Made by a program: the position numbers and the translations under genes
In this document: piece after piece, positions 28,452-37,358 of the stretch
Position numbering within the stretch: the first letter of the stretch is position 1
Layout: every line of letters starts with the position of its first letter
Assembly (NCBI RefSeq): GCF_024585285.1
Contig: NZ_CP040755.1
Coordinates: 1,612,001 to 1,676,000, forward strand
Source: Colwellia sp. M166
Lineage (GTDB): Bacteria; Pseudomonadota; Gammaproteobacteria; Enterobacterales; Alteromonadaceae
Direction: 5' to 3'
DNA length: 64,000 bases
Notes under the pieces: generated by a model
What the model was told of the DNA's origin: nothing
The model's database searches: none
The model's input: only the letters and a program-made list of their open reading frames with translations

Positions 28452-29329
28452 CAAAACACTCGCTCTTCAATCAATTTTATTAAATATTCACCGTAACCAC
28501 TTTTAAGTAACGGCTGAGCAATTTCACGCAGCTTCTCTTCACTTAACCAACCATTACGATAAGCCACTTCTTCTGGGCAATTAACTTTTAGCCCTTGACG
28601 TTTATCAATAGTGGCTATAAATTGTGCTGCTGCCAGCAAATCATCATGCGTGCCAGTATCAAGCCAAGCCGTACCACGGCCCATAATTTCAACTTTTAAT
28701 TCGCCAGCTTTTAAATACTGATCAATAACATCTGTTATCTCTAATTCTCCACGTGCTGAAGGCTTAACATTTTTAGCGTATTCAACCACACGCGAGTCAA
28801 AAAAGTATAACCCTGGTACTGCATAGTTAGATTTAGGCTCTAGAGGTTTTTCTTCTATCGAAATAGCAGTTCCAGCAGAATCAAACTCAACTACGCCGTA
28901 ACTTTTAGGATTTGAAACATGATAACCAAAAACCGTGCCGCCGGTTATTTGCGTATTAGCATTTTGCAGTGACTTAACCAGATCATGGCCATAAAACATG
29001 TTATCGCCAAGTACTAATGCCGCAGGTGCACCATCAAGAAATTCTTCTGCTAAGATAAAAGCTTGTGCTAAACCATCAGGACTAGGTTGTTCTTTATAGG
29101 AGATTGACACACCAAAATTATCACCATTGCCGAGCAAATCCTCAAAGCGATGAATTTCTTCCGGCGTAGATATAATCAAGACCTCTCGGATCCCAGCTTG
29201 CATTAATGTTGCAAGTGGATAATAAACCATAGGTTTATCATAAACGGGCATCAACTGCTTACTCACTACTTTGGTTAATGGATAAAGACGAGTACCACTA
29301 CCACCGGCTAAAATAATTCCTTTGTGCAT
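28451..29329 (-). CDS. rmlA: Glucose-1-phosphate thymidylyltransferase, copy 1
   Basis: A 292-residue nucleotidyltransferase starting the dTDP-rhamnose pathway. Signature [34 protein letters not shown] and [20 protein letters not shown] are intact. The start at 29329 has GGAGAATT upstream. First gene of rml copy 1; about 70 bp separate it from the galE end upstream. Confidence 0.96.
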   Translation of the reverse strand: MHKGIILAGGSGTRLYPLTKVVSKQLMPVYDKPMVYYPLATLMQAGIREVLIISTPEEIHRFEDLLGNGDNFGVSISYKEQPSPDGLAQAFILAEEFLDGAPAALVLGDNMFYGHDLVKSLQNANTQITGGTVFGYHVSNPKSYGVVEFDSAGTAISIEEKPLEPKSNYAVPGLYFFDSRVVEYAKNVKPSARGELEITDVIDQYLKAGELKVEIMGRGTAWLDTGTHDDLLAAAQFIATIDKRQGLKVNCPEEVAYRNGWLSEEKLREIAQPLLKSGYGEYLIKLIEERVF

Positions 29330-29399
29330 TCAATTCTCCTATTTTAAAAGCTTAATTGCGCTTGTCTACGGCCAAATATACGATTTACTAAACCATTAA

Positions 29400-30410
29400 T
29401 TATTCAAAACCATTAGGGTTTTGTGACTGCCAGCGCCACGTATCAGTAATCATAGTCGCTAAATCACGCTGTGCATGCCAGTTTAAGAGCTTATTGGCGA
29501 CTTTCGCATCAGCATAAACAGTGGCGATATCGCCAGCACGACGTGGCACTATTTTAAAGGGAATATCTTGGCCTGAAATTTCTTTGAAGGTATTAACAAT
29601 TTCTAGTACCGACGTACCATTACCTGTGCCCAAGTTAATCGCTACACAGCCTTTAATTTCGTTAAGTTTTTCTAATGCTTTAACATGACCTTGGGCTAAA
29701 TCAACAACATGAATGTAGTCTCTAACACCAGTGCCATCGGCAGTTGGGTAATCATCACCAAAAACTTGTAACTGTGCTAAGCGGCCAACGGCAACTTGTG
29801 AAACATATGGCAGTAAATTATTAGGAATACCATTCGGATTTTCGCCAATTAAGCCTGACTCATGTGCGCCAATTGGGTTAAAGTAACGTAAACAGGCAAT
29901 AGACCATTCGGCATCACTTTTTGCTAAATCAAAGAGTATATTTTCGATCATTAATTTGGTTTGACCATAAGGGTTGGTCGCAGAGGTAGGCATAGTCTCA
30001 TCAAGTGGTGACGGATTGCTTTCACCATAAACAGTAGCTGACGAACTAAAAACTAAGTTTTTAACGCCATGTTCAGCCATAACTTGTAGCAAGGTTACTG
30101 AGCCCGAGACATTATTATGATAGTAACTTAATGGCATAGTACTAGACTCACCTACCGCTTTTAGGCCGGCAAAGTGAACTACCGCATCAATGTCATGTTC
30201 GGAGAATACTTGCTGCATCGCAACTCGATCACAAATATCAGCTTCAATAAAAGTGACTGTTTTACCGCTAATTTGCTTTATCCGATCGAGTACTAAGGTT
30301 GAAGAGTTTGCCAGGTTGTCGACAATGATAATATCTTTATCTAAAGCTAATAATTCCACAACCGTGTGGCTACCAATAAAACCGGTACCGCCAGTGATCA
30401 ACAAACTCAT
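29400..30410 (-). CDS. galE: UDP-glucose 4-epimerase GalE
   Basis: A 336-residue short-chain dehydrogenase interconverting UDP-glucose and UDP-galactose (or the N-acetyl forms). GGTGFIGSHTVVELL binds NAD; SSSATVYG and YGQTKLMIE hold the Ser/Tyr/Lys triad. AAGGAT lies eight bases before the ATG. It lies in the minus-strand precursor block with rml, pgi and galU. Confidence 0.95.
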   Translation of the reverse strand: MSLLITGGTGFIGSHTVVELLALDKDIIIVDNLANSSTLVLDRIKQISGKTVTFIEADICDRVAMQQVFSEHDIDAVVHFAGLKAVGESSTMPLSYYHNNVSGSVTLLQVMAEHGVKNLVFSSSATVYGESNPSPLDETMPTSATNPYGQTKLMIENILFDLAKSDAEWSIACLRYFNPIGAHESGLIGENPNGIPNNLLPYVSQVAVGRLAQLQVFGDDYPTADGTGVRDYIHVVDLAQGHVKALEKLNEIKGCVAINLGTGNGTSVLEIVNTFKEISGQDIPFKIVPRRAGDIATVYADAKVANKLLNWHAQRDLATMITDTWRWQSQNPNGFE

Positions 30411-30474
30411 CTAAAAATCCTTATAAATATCAAAATTTAATTTATCTTATTCTCAGATGCGAAATGCTGATAAA

Positions 30475-31434
30475 TTATGCTTGATAATATTTTGACACCA
30501 TCTCGATGAACTTGCCAAGGTTTTCTGGTGAAAGCTTATTTATACCTGCGGCTGCAGCTCTGCCACCACCAGTCTCAAATTGCACGCAGAGATCGCCAGC
30601 ACCTTGCTTATTATTTAAAGGTGCTCGCAGGCTAACTAAATAGCTATTATCAGCATTTAACGTTAACACTGCATGCGCTTTGTAGGGCGCTCTATTTGCT
30701 AATTCATTACCAAAAACACCGCTCACTCGTCTTGACCAAGGGGCATTTTCGAGCTCAATAATTTGCAGTACATTACTATCGTGTAATATCTCGGCGTTAC
30801 AGGCTTGCTGCATATCAGCATTATAGGCTTGTTCAAGCTGGCTGAAAATTGAGTTAGGCTCGGCGATTAACGTAAATGGATTAGGGTAACTAAGTAGCTT
30901 TTCAAACAGCTGCGCTGGTGCGAAGTGCAAATCATCAACTGAGCGCCCATAGCCATTGTAATTGATATAAGTGCCTAAGGCTTTAAGCTTTGCCTGCTCA
31001 TTGAGCGCTAAACCTTGTTGCGCTGACAATTGTTCAGCAGCCTGATTCATATTATCACCAAATGCGGCAACAATTGCCCACAAAACAAAGCGCCCTGCTA
31101 AATGCTGATTAACCAGTAAACTTGTACAAGTATTAGCATCGGTATCAATAATTGCTTTTAGCTGTTTTGACTTTGGGATAGTACCCGCGCGATGGTGATC
31201 AACATAAAAAACCTCAACGTCATTATTGAGTATGTTTGTCAGTGCTTGATGATTTTTCTCCATTGATATATCCAGTACAGTTACCGAAGTCGCTTTTTTA
31301 ATGTCAACTTGCTGTAATAACTCGATATCACGTTTAACACCGGTGATTAATGTTGAAGATTTTGGCTCAGCCAGTCGTAGCTGTAAAAGCGCAATGATAC
31401 CGTCGGCATCGCCATTAAAAACATCAAAATGCAT
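30475..31434 (-). CDS. DHH-family phosphoesterase-like protein
   Basis: A 319-residue protein with DHH-superfamily features: FNGDADGIIAL near the N-terminus, a VLDIS motif, the eponymous YVDHHRAG, and near the C-terminus GGGRAAAAGIN (the DHHA1 signature). These enzymes hydrolyse phosphodiesters such as oligonucleotides or cyclic dinucleotides; the substrate here is unknown. TAGGAT precedes the ATG. Repeat-rich DNA fills the 353 bp between it and cysC. Confidence 0.82.
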   Translation of the reverse strand: MHFDVFNGDADGIIALLQLRLAEPKSSTLITGVKRDIELLQQVDIKKATSVTVLDISMEKNHQALTNILNNDVEVFYVDHHRAGTIPKSKQLKAIIDTDANTCTSLLVNQHLAGRFVLWAIVAAFGDNMNQAAEQLSAQQGLALNEQAKLKALGTYINYNGYGRSVDDLHFAPAQLFEKLLSYPNPFTLIAEPNSIFSQLEQAYNADMQQACNAEILHDSNVLQIIELENAPWSRRVSGVFGNELANRAPYKAHAVLTLNADNSYLVSLRAPLNNKQGAGDLCVQFETGGGRAAAAGINKLSPENLGKFIEMVSKYYQA

Positions 31435-31454
31435 GAAAGATCCTAAATAAATTA

Positions 31455-31808
31455 TTAGCTATCAGTAAAAGAAAGTTATCAGTTTGGAGCTGTCAGTAAA
31501 AGATAGCTATCAGTTAAAAGCTGTCAGCTGTCAGCTAAAACAAGTAAAACCAAACACCACACTCTTGGTTAGGCGCTTGGTTTTGCTTTTACTGAAAGCT
31601 AAAAACTAATAGCTTACAGCTAAGTTCTTAGTTTGAAGCTATCAGCTAAAACAAGTAAAACCAAACACCACACTCTTGGTTAGGCGCTTGGTTTTGCTTT
31701 TACTGAAAGCTTAAAACTGACAGCTTACAGCTATTTTTTGGTTTTACTGAAAGCTCAAAACTGAAAGCTTACAGCTATTTTTTGGTTTTACTGAAAGCTT
31801 GCAGCTTT
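31455..31808. repeat. CTGANAGCT repeat spacer 1 (DHH gene - cysC)
   Basis: The 353-bp gap is filled by the repeat family. Left part: AGCTATCAG / AGCTGTCAG forms with TAAAA tails. Right part: the complementary TTTTACTGAAAGCT forms. A 70-bp segment occurs twice without change (31531-31600 and 31642-31711), each with an A arm, a core of about 25 bp and a B arm that can fold back. Further copies of GGTTTTACTGAAAGCT follow at 31739 and 31784. The right edge runs into the end of cysC. Confidence 0.9.
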
Positions 31809-32411
31809 GCTCTTAGCTATAATTCCGTGTTCTGCCAAGTAATCAACAACCTGTTGAGCACATTGTTCAATGCTTTTACCGTCAGTATTAATATGAATTT
31901 GTGCTTTTTCAGGCGCTTCATAAGCAGAGTCGATACCAGTAAAGTCTTTAATCTCACCCGCTCTGGCAAGTTTATATAAACCTTTAGGATCACGTTGTTC
32001 ACAAATCTCAATCGGTGTATCAATAAAGACTTCGATAAACTCAGCTGGTGCCAATTTACTTTCAGCTAAAGCTCTGTCCGCACGAAATGGCGATATAAAC
32101 GCTGTAGAAACAATTAAGCCGGCATCAACGAACAATTTTGCTACTTCGCTGATACGGCGAATGTTCTCAACACGGTCTACATCACTAAATCCTAAGTCAC
32201 CATTTAAACCGTGGCGAACATTATCACCATCGAGCAAATAGCTATGGCAACTACGTTCAAATAACATCGCATCAACGGCATTCGCAATGGTTGATTTACC
32301 TGAGCCACTAAGGCCGGTATACCAAAGTAAACAAGGCTTCTGTTGTTTCAATTCAGCACGCTGCTGTTTATCAATATGCTGTTCATGCCAAACAGTATTT
32401 TCAGTTTTCAT
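31788..32411 (-). CDS. cysC: Adenylylsulfate kinase CysC
   Basis: A 207-residue APS kinase that phosphorylates APS to PAPS. P-loop GLSGSGKST, DGDNVRHGLNGDLGF and the FISPFRADR segment are present. AGGA precedes the ATG. Oddity: the last six codons and the stop (KAASFQ, TAA) coincide with the CTGANAGCT repeat, so the C-terminus seems to have been rewritten by the repeat. With cysN and cysD it makes PAPS; the SLC13 permease lies between. Confidence 0.95.
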   Translation of the reverse strand: MKTENTVWHEQHIDKQQRAELKQQKPCLLWYTGLSGSGKSTIANAVDAMLFERSCHSYLLDGDNVRHGLNGDLGFSDVDRVENIRRISEVAKLFVDAGLIVSTAFISPFRADRALAESKLAPAEFIEVFIDTPIEICEQRDPKGLYKLARAGEIKDFTGIDSAYEAPEKAQIHINTDGKSIEQCAQQVVDYLAEHGIIAKSKAASFQ

Positions 32412-32447
32412 AAAATTCCTAAAATAAACATAGATAATAGCGGTAAG

Positions 32448-32940
32448 TTGTCAGTTCAAAGCTTTCAGTAAACCACAAAACAAGCTCCCAACTAGTCTTT
32501 ATTTTTAACTGACAGCTGACAACTTCAAACTTTCTCTACTTGTTTTTATTGCAAGCTGACAGCTTCAAACTTTCTCTTACTTGTTTTTACTGCAAGCTGA
32601 TAGCTTCAAACTTTCTCTACTTGTTTTTACTGACAGCTGATAGCTTCAAACTTTCTCTTACTTGTTTTTACTGACAGCTGAAAACTTCAAACTTTCTCTT
32701 ACTTGTTTTTACTGCAAGCTGACAACTTCAAACTTTCTCTTACTTGTTTTTACTGACAGCTGACAGCTTCAAACTTTCTCTTACTTGTTTTTACTGCAAG
32801 CTGATAGCTTCAAACTTTCTCTTACTTGTTTTTACTGATAGCTGACAGCTTCAAACTTTCTCTTACTTGTTTTTACTGATAGCTGACAGCTTCAAACTTT
32901 CTCTTACTTGTTTTTACTGAAAGCTCAAAACTTATCGCTT
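32448..32940. repeat. CTGANAGCT repeat spacer 2 with ten 41-bp tandem copies (cysC - permease)
   Basis: About 490 bp. A short A arm (32448-32485) is followed by ten tandem copies of a 40-41-bp unit at about 32515-32932: CTGACAGCTGACAGCTTC, then AAACTTTCTCTTACTTG, then TTTTTA. The CTTCAAACTTTCTCT part recurs at about 32523, 32563, 32604, 32644, 32685, 32726, 32767, 32808, 32849 and 32890. The units vary mainly at the N of CTGANAGCT and in CTCTTACT/CTCTACT. No gene lies in this 539-bp gap. Confidence 0.93.
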
Positions 32941-32950
32941 AATACCAGTA

Positions 32951-34678
32951 TTAAAACTTATAAACCAGCGGTATCATGGTTAATACTACCGCGCTATATG
33001 CGAAAGTTATTGGCCAACCGAACTTAACAAAGTCTGATATTTTATAATTACCGGCATTAAAGACCATAATATTAGTTTGGTAGCCATAAGGACTGATAAA
33101 ACTACCGCTGGCACCAAACGCTACTGCCATAACTAAGGGCATTGGGTTTACCCCTAACCCAATCGCTACATTGTAAGCAATGGGAAATATTAATGCCGCG
33201 GCAGCACTATTAGTGACAACTTCGGTGAGCAATAAAGTGATAAAGAAAATAACCACTAGCGCGATAATCGCACTTTGTCCTGTTAATAACTGCTCAATTT
33301 CACCAGCAAAAATCGCTGCAGCACCACTATTTTCAAAAGCCTGCGCTAAGGTTAAGGCACCGAGCACAATTAACCAAATTTCAATCGGGAAACGACGCTT
33401 AATTTCATTAACCGTTAAACACCCCGTTAAAATTAATATCGCAATGTAAAACATTAAACTAGACAATAAACTTATCGAGCTAAATAGCGTTAAGGCAATC
33501 GCTGACACAAAACCAAATATAGCTAACGAATCACGCCAGCCTGAAAGCATGCTATCCGGTTTATGGCCAGAAAGAATATAGAAATTTTTAGTTAAGTTAG
33601 TACGGGCAGAAAAGTCATTACCTACGGCTAAGACAAGAAAGTCACCTGGTTGAATTTTTATCTCGCCTAACTTACCTGACAATGCCATCCCTTCGCGACG
33701 AATAGCGACAACGGCGGCATCAAAGCGAGCGCGAAAACCAGCAGTTTTTAGCGTTTTACCAACAATGGCTGAATCCGGCTTAATCAATACCTCGGTCAAG
33801 TTATCACGTAATAAACCATTTTTTTCAGCAAATAAACTTAAACCATCAAACTGTTGTAAAACTAACACTTTACTGATGTCGCCACTAAAAATTAATCTAT
33901 CATGCTGCTGAATCACTTCATCGGGTGCAACAGGAGAAATCAGGCGGCCAGAGCGAACTAGTTCAACAAGGAATAGTGTGTCTAAATTTCGTAAACCGTT
34001 ATCTTCAATACTTTTACCAATGAGTTTAGACTGCTCGCTTACCCTAGCCTCTACCAAGTACTCTTTAACTTGTAAGTCATCTGTTTTCATATCCTTAAGG
34101 GTATTTTGTCTCACCAAAATAACCACTAAACACACGATTAACGCAACAAGCCCTACCAAACTAAAATCAAAAAAGCCAAAGCTCTCTTGCCCTTGTTTAA
34201 GCCACAAAGAATTAACAATAAGATTGGTTGAAGTACCAATTAACGTCAATGTACCGCCTAAAATTGCCGCAAATGATAATGGTAAAAGCAGCTTAGCAGG
34301 ATTAACCAGGGTATTTTTTTTCACCGTAGAAATAAGTGTTGCAACCACAGCGGTATTACTTATTACTGCTGAACTTAATGCCGTAAACAACAAGGTTTTA
34401 GTGCTGGCAGACTTCTCATTACCACTGAGTAGCAAAGCGGATATCCGTCTTAAGATACTGGTACGTTCATAAGCAAATGAACATAGCACCAATAACAATA
34501 AGGTCACTAAACCAGGGTTTACCGCATTATGAAGAATATCATTTGAAGAAACAAAAGAAGCAGCTAAACACGCCAGCGTAGCACTACCAAATACCCGCTC
34601 AGGAATACTGGAAAAGCGAACTAGCGCGACAAGTGTTAATACAAATATCAACACAAATAACCACTGCATAAACAACAT
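32951..34678 (-). CDS. SLC13-family permease with TrkA-C domains
   Basis: A 575-residue membrane protein: an N-terminal helix block (about 1-190), two cytoplasmic TrkA-C (RCK-C) domains (about 205-370), and a second helix block (about 385-575). The NSAAAALIFPIAYNVA segment near the C-terminus is typical of the DASS/SLC13 anion transporters. Genes like this next to cysND/cysC in marine bacteria are assumed to import sulfate with sodium. The substrate is inferred from position only. Repeats fill the spacers on both sides. Confidence 0.85.
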   Translation of the reverse strand: MLFMQWLFVLIFVLTLVALVRFSSIPERVFGSATLACLAASFVSSNDILHNAVNPGLVTLLLLVLCSFAYERTSILRRISALLLSGNEKSASTKTLLFTALSSAVISNTAVVATLISTVKKNTLVNPAKLLLPLSFAAILGGTLTLIGTSTNLIVNSLWLKQGQESFGFFDFSLVGLVALIVCLVVILVRQNTLKDMKTDDLQVKEYLVEARVSEQSKLIGKSIEDNGLRNLDTLFLVELVRSGRLISPVAPDEVIQQHDRLIFSGDISKVLVLQQFDGLSLFAEKNGLLRDNLTEVLIKPDSAIVGKTLKTAGFRARFDAAVVAIRREGMALSGKLGEIKIQPGDFLVLAVGNDFSARTNLTKNFYILSGHKPDSMLSGWRDSLAIFGFVSAIALTLFSSISLLSSLMFYIAILILTGCLTVNEIKRRFPIEIWLIVLGALTLAQAFENSGAAAIFAGEIEQLLTGQSAIIALVVIFFITLLLTEVVTNSAAAALIFPIAYNVAIGLGVNPMPLVMAVAFGASGSFISPYGYQTNIMVFNAGNYKISDFVKFGWPITFAYSAVVLTMIPLVYKF

Positions 34679-34694
34679 AATATCAACCTAAAAA

Positions 34695-34933
34695 ACAGCT
34701 GTAAGCCTTCAATAAAACACACAAAATATAGCTGTAAGCTTTCAGTTTTAAGCTGTCAGTAAAAATCAAAAACAAGCTCAAAACAAGTCTTTTGTCTTTA
34801 ACTGACAGCTGAGAGCTTAAAACTTATAGCTGTAAGCTTTCAGTTTTAAGCTCTCAGTAAAATCAAAAACAAATTCGAAACGAGTCTCTTGTCTTTAACT
34901 GATAGCTGATAGCTGCTCTTAACTGACAGCTAT
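34695..34933. repeat. CTGANAGCT repeat spacer 3, two 98-bp units (permease - cysN)
   Basis: Two imperfect tandem units starting at about 34727 and 34825 (98-bp period). Each reads TATAGCTGTAAGCTTTCAG, AAGCTNTCAGTAAAA, an A-rich core, then TCTTTAACTGANAGCTGA. Each unit contains the A form on the left and the B form on the right and can fold back. The variant CTGAGAGCT occurs here. Confidence 0.88.
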
Positions 34934-34941
34934 TCCTATGG

Positions 34942-36372
34942 TTATTTCTTTAACAAGTCACGAGCACCCCAGTGCGGGAAATGTTTACGCACTAAAGTGT
35001 TCAGTTCTTTTTCAAAGTCAGAATATTGATGTTCTTGCTGTGCCTCTAAGGCACCATTGATCATACCGGCACCAACCGTGATGTTACTCAAGCGATCAAT
35101 AATGATAAATGCACCTGTTGCTTTGTTGTCGTTGTATGCATCAAAATGCAATTTTTCAGCGACTTCAAAGTTAACCACACCAATTTCATTTAACGCTAAT
35201 TGGTCAACATTAGATTCTTCCAAGGTATTTACGTCAATACGATGACTAATATTTAGTGCATGGCCAGTAGTAAGTTTACTGCCCTGTTTAATATAGTATT
35301 CACGACCAGGTTCAAGCTCATCTTCATGCATCCAAACAACGGTTGCACTGAGTTCTTTAGCTGATGACGGCAAATGACCTTTCTTAACAATCATTTCACC
35401 ACGGCTGATGTCTATTTCATCTTCTAAGGTCAGCGTAATAGCCATGCCCTGATCAGCACGGTCAATATTACCTTCAAAGGTAACAATTGATTTAACAATA
35501 CTTTCTTTACCTGATGGCAAAGCAACCACTTCATCACCAACACGAATATGGCCAGAGCCAACCGTACCAGCAAAACCTCTAAAATCTAAGTTAGGACGGT
35601 TAACATATTGCACTTGCAATCGAAATTGCGTAAAGCCTTTTTGATCATCAACTTTAATGGTATTAAGCAACTTCATCATGGTCGCGCCAGGATACCAAGG
35701 CATGTTGACACTTTCTTCAACAACATTGTCGCCATTAAGCGCCGAAATAGGCACAAAACGCACATCATCAAACGCTAAGTCATCCGCAAATTTACGATAT
35801 TCTTTTTTAATTTCTTGATAACGATCTTGGCTGTAATCAACCAAGTCCATTTTATTTACTGCTACTAATACATGCTTAATGCCTAACAAAGAGCAGATAA
35901 AAGAATGACGACGAGTTTGCACTTGCACGCCATGACGAGCATCAATCAAGATAATGGCAAGATCACAATTTGATGCACCCGTAGCCATATTTCGAGTATA
36001 TTGTTCGTGGCCTGGAGTATCAGCAATAATAAACTTACGTTTATCAGTAGCAAAATAACGATAAGCTACATCAATGGTAATACCTTGCTCACGCTCAGAC
36101 TGCAAACCATCAACTAATAAAGCTAAATCAATCGCTTCACCGGTAGTGCCTGACTTCTTACTGTCATTTTCAATCGCGGCTAATTGATCTTCAAAGATCA
36201 TTTTCGAATCATGCAATAAGCGACCGATTAAGGTACTTTTACCATCATCAACGCTGCCACAAGTAAAAAAGCGCACCATTTCTTTATTTTCATGCTGCTT
36301 TAAATAAGACTCAATGTCAGTTTCAAGCAAATCGCTATCAAGCACATCTTTCGCGGGTGAATCAATCATCAT
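34942..36372 (-). CDS. cysN: Sulfate adenylyltransferase subunit 1 CysN
   Basis: A 476-residue GTPase subunit of ATP sulfurylase; GTP hydrolysis drives CysD to make APS from sulfate and ATP. G1 [17 protein letters not shown] (G3) and NKMD (G4) are intact, followed by EF-Tu-like beta-barrel domains. There is no fused APS kinase, consistent with the separate cysC. AGGA lies closer to the second of two adjacent ATGs, so the start may be three bases inside. Order in transcription: cysD, S23-like gene, cysN, permease, cysC. Confidence 0.95.
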   Translation of the reverse strand: MMIDSPAKDVLDSDLLETDIESYLKQHENKEMVRFFTCGSVDDGKSTLIGRLLHDSKMIFEDQLAAIENDSKKSGTTGEAIDLALLVDGLQSEREQGITIDVAYRYFATDKRKFIIADTPGHEQYTRNMATGASNCDLAIILIDARHGVQVQTRRHSFICSLLGIKHVLVAVNKMDLVDYSQDRYQEIKKEYRKFADDLAFDDVRFVPISALNGDNVVEESVNMPWYPGATMMKLLNTIKVDDQKGFTQFRLQVQYVNRPNLDFRGFAGTVGSGHIRVGDEVVALPSGKESIVKSIVTFEGNIDRADQGMAITLTLEDEIDISRGEMIVKKGHLPSSAKELSATVVWMHEDELEPGREYYIKQGSKLTTGHALNISHRIDVNTLEESNVDQLALNEIGVVNFEVAEKLHFDAYNDNKATGAFIIIDRLSNITVGAGMINGALEAQQEHQYSDFEKELNTLVRKHFPHWGARDLLKK

Positions 36373-36390
36373 TATTCCTAATTACGTTGT

Positions 36391-36508
36391 AGCTGTAAGC
36401 TTTCAGTTTTAAGCTTTCAGTTAAAAGACAAACCATCAGTGTGGCACTTGTTTTTACTGACAGCTGACAGCTTAAAACGTTTTTACTGATAGCTTTAAAC
36501 TGCTCTTA
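36391..36508. repeat. CTGANAGCT repeat spacer 4 (cysN - S23-like gene)
   Basis: A arm AGCTGTAAGCTTTCAG and AAGCTTTCAGTTAAAAG, a core containing CCATCAGTGTGGCACTTG, then a B arm TTTTTACTGACAGCTGACAG. This is a compact single copy showing the likely basic element: A arm, core, B arm. Confidence 0.85.
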
Positions 36509-36517
36509 ATTTCTTTT

Positions 36518-36853
36518 TTAAATCGTGTTTCTCAACCCGGTTAACATGGCTGATAACTCTTCTGTTTCTTTAATCCAGTATTGGCCTTTATCTTTTGGTA
36601 AATAGCCAATCTCGATTCCAATGTAAATTTGTGTTCTCAGCTCGGCCAGTGATGAACGCGAGATGGTAATAAAATGCCGTTTATCCTTCGGTGTTTCACG
36701 AGTCATGCCTTCAGCAATGTTACTCGGTACAGACAATCCAGAGCGTGTAATTTGATCCCTAAAACCAAAATCACGTAAAGACACCGTTTGCTTATAAATT
36801 TCCGCCGATAACCGCGCAGCTCTTTTCCACACCTCTAACTTCTCAAAGTTCAT
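36518..36853 (-). CDS. Four-helix-bundle protein (S23 / 23S rRNA intervening-sequence family)
   Basis: A 111-residue helical protein with the family marks FEKLEVWKRAARLSAEIY at the N-terminus and QITRSGLSVPSNIAEGM in the middle. Relatives are encoded within 23S rRNA intervening sequences or stand alone in many genomes; function is poorly known. It interrupts the cysD-cysN pair, and the CTGANAGCT repeats sit on both sides, which points to later insertion. It is not part of sulfate activation. Confidence 0.85.
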   Translation of the reverse strand: MNFEKLEVWKRAARLSAEIYKQTVSLRDFGFRDQITRSGLSVPSNIAEGMTRETPKDKRHFITISRSSLAELRTQIYIGIEIGYLPKDKGQYWIKETEELSAMLTGLRNTI

Positions 36854-36875
36854 AACAAATCCTTGTTAAGACAAA

Positions 36876-37328
36876 GCTAACAGCTGTCAGTTTAAAGCTA
36901 TCAGTAAAACCTAAAAACATAGCTATAAGCTGTCAGTTTTAAGCTTTCAGTAAAACCTAAAAACATAGCTATAAGCTGTCAGTTTTAAGCTTTCAGTAAA
37001 ACCTATAAACATAGCTATAAGCTGTCAGTTTTAAGCTTTCAGTAAAACCTAAAGACATAGCTATAAGCTGTCAGTTTTAAGCTTTCAGTAAAACCTAAAA
37101 ACATAGCTATAAGCTGTCAGTTTTAAGCTGTCAGTAAAACCTATAAACATAGCTATAAGCTGTCAGTAAAACCTAAACCATCAGTATGGCACTTGTTTTT
37201 ACTGATAGCTGATAGCTTCAAACTTTAAATTTTAAACTTTCTTTTCCTTGTTTTTACTGAAAGCTGATAGCTTCAAACTTTAAACTTTCTTTTCCTTGTT
37301 TTTACTGATAGCTGATAGCTTCAAACTT
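36876..37328. repeat. CTGANAGCT repeat spacer 5 with 46-bp tandem copies (S23-like gene - cysD)
   Basis: A arms: five full tandem units and a partial one of 46 bp start at 36921, 36967, 37013, 37059, 37105 and 37151 (AGCTATAAGCTGTCAG, TTTTAAGCTTTCAG, then TAAAACCTAAAAACAT). A core with CCATCAGTATGGCACTTG follows at about 37180, then two B-arm units (GTTTTTACTGATAGCTGA with a TTCAAACTTTAAA tail). The A arms are expanded here, the B arms in spacer 2. No gene lies in this 505-bp gap. Confidence 0.93.
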
Positions 37329-37358
37329 ACAACTCTCGGATATTTTTAAAACGCAGTT

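Noticed and set aside
32515..32932. CRISPR array appearance (regular repeats of about 41 bp)
   Set aside because: The whole unit repeats; there are no unique spacers between constant repeats, no cas genes, and the same motif forms palindromic spacers elsewhere.
33978..34472. 164-residue plus-strand frame inside the permease gene
   Set aside because: It lies antisense to a clear SLC13 permease and shows no family features.
36518..36853. Diversity-generating retroelement accessory protein (Avd-like four-helix bundle)
   Set aside because: No reverse transcriptase, template repeat or variable target gene nearby; the S23-like family fits better.
36876..37328. CRISPR array or integron attC array
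   Set aside because: The units are plain 46-bp tandem duplications without variable spacers or cassettes, and no integrase is near.
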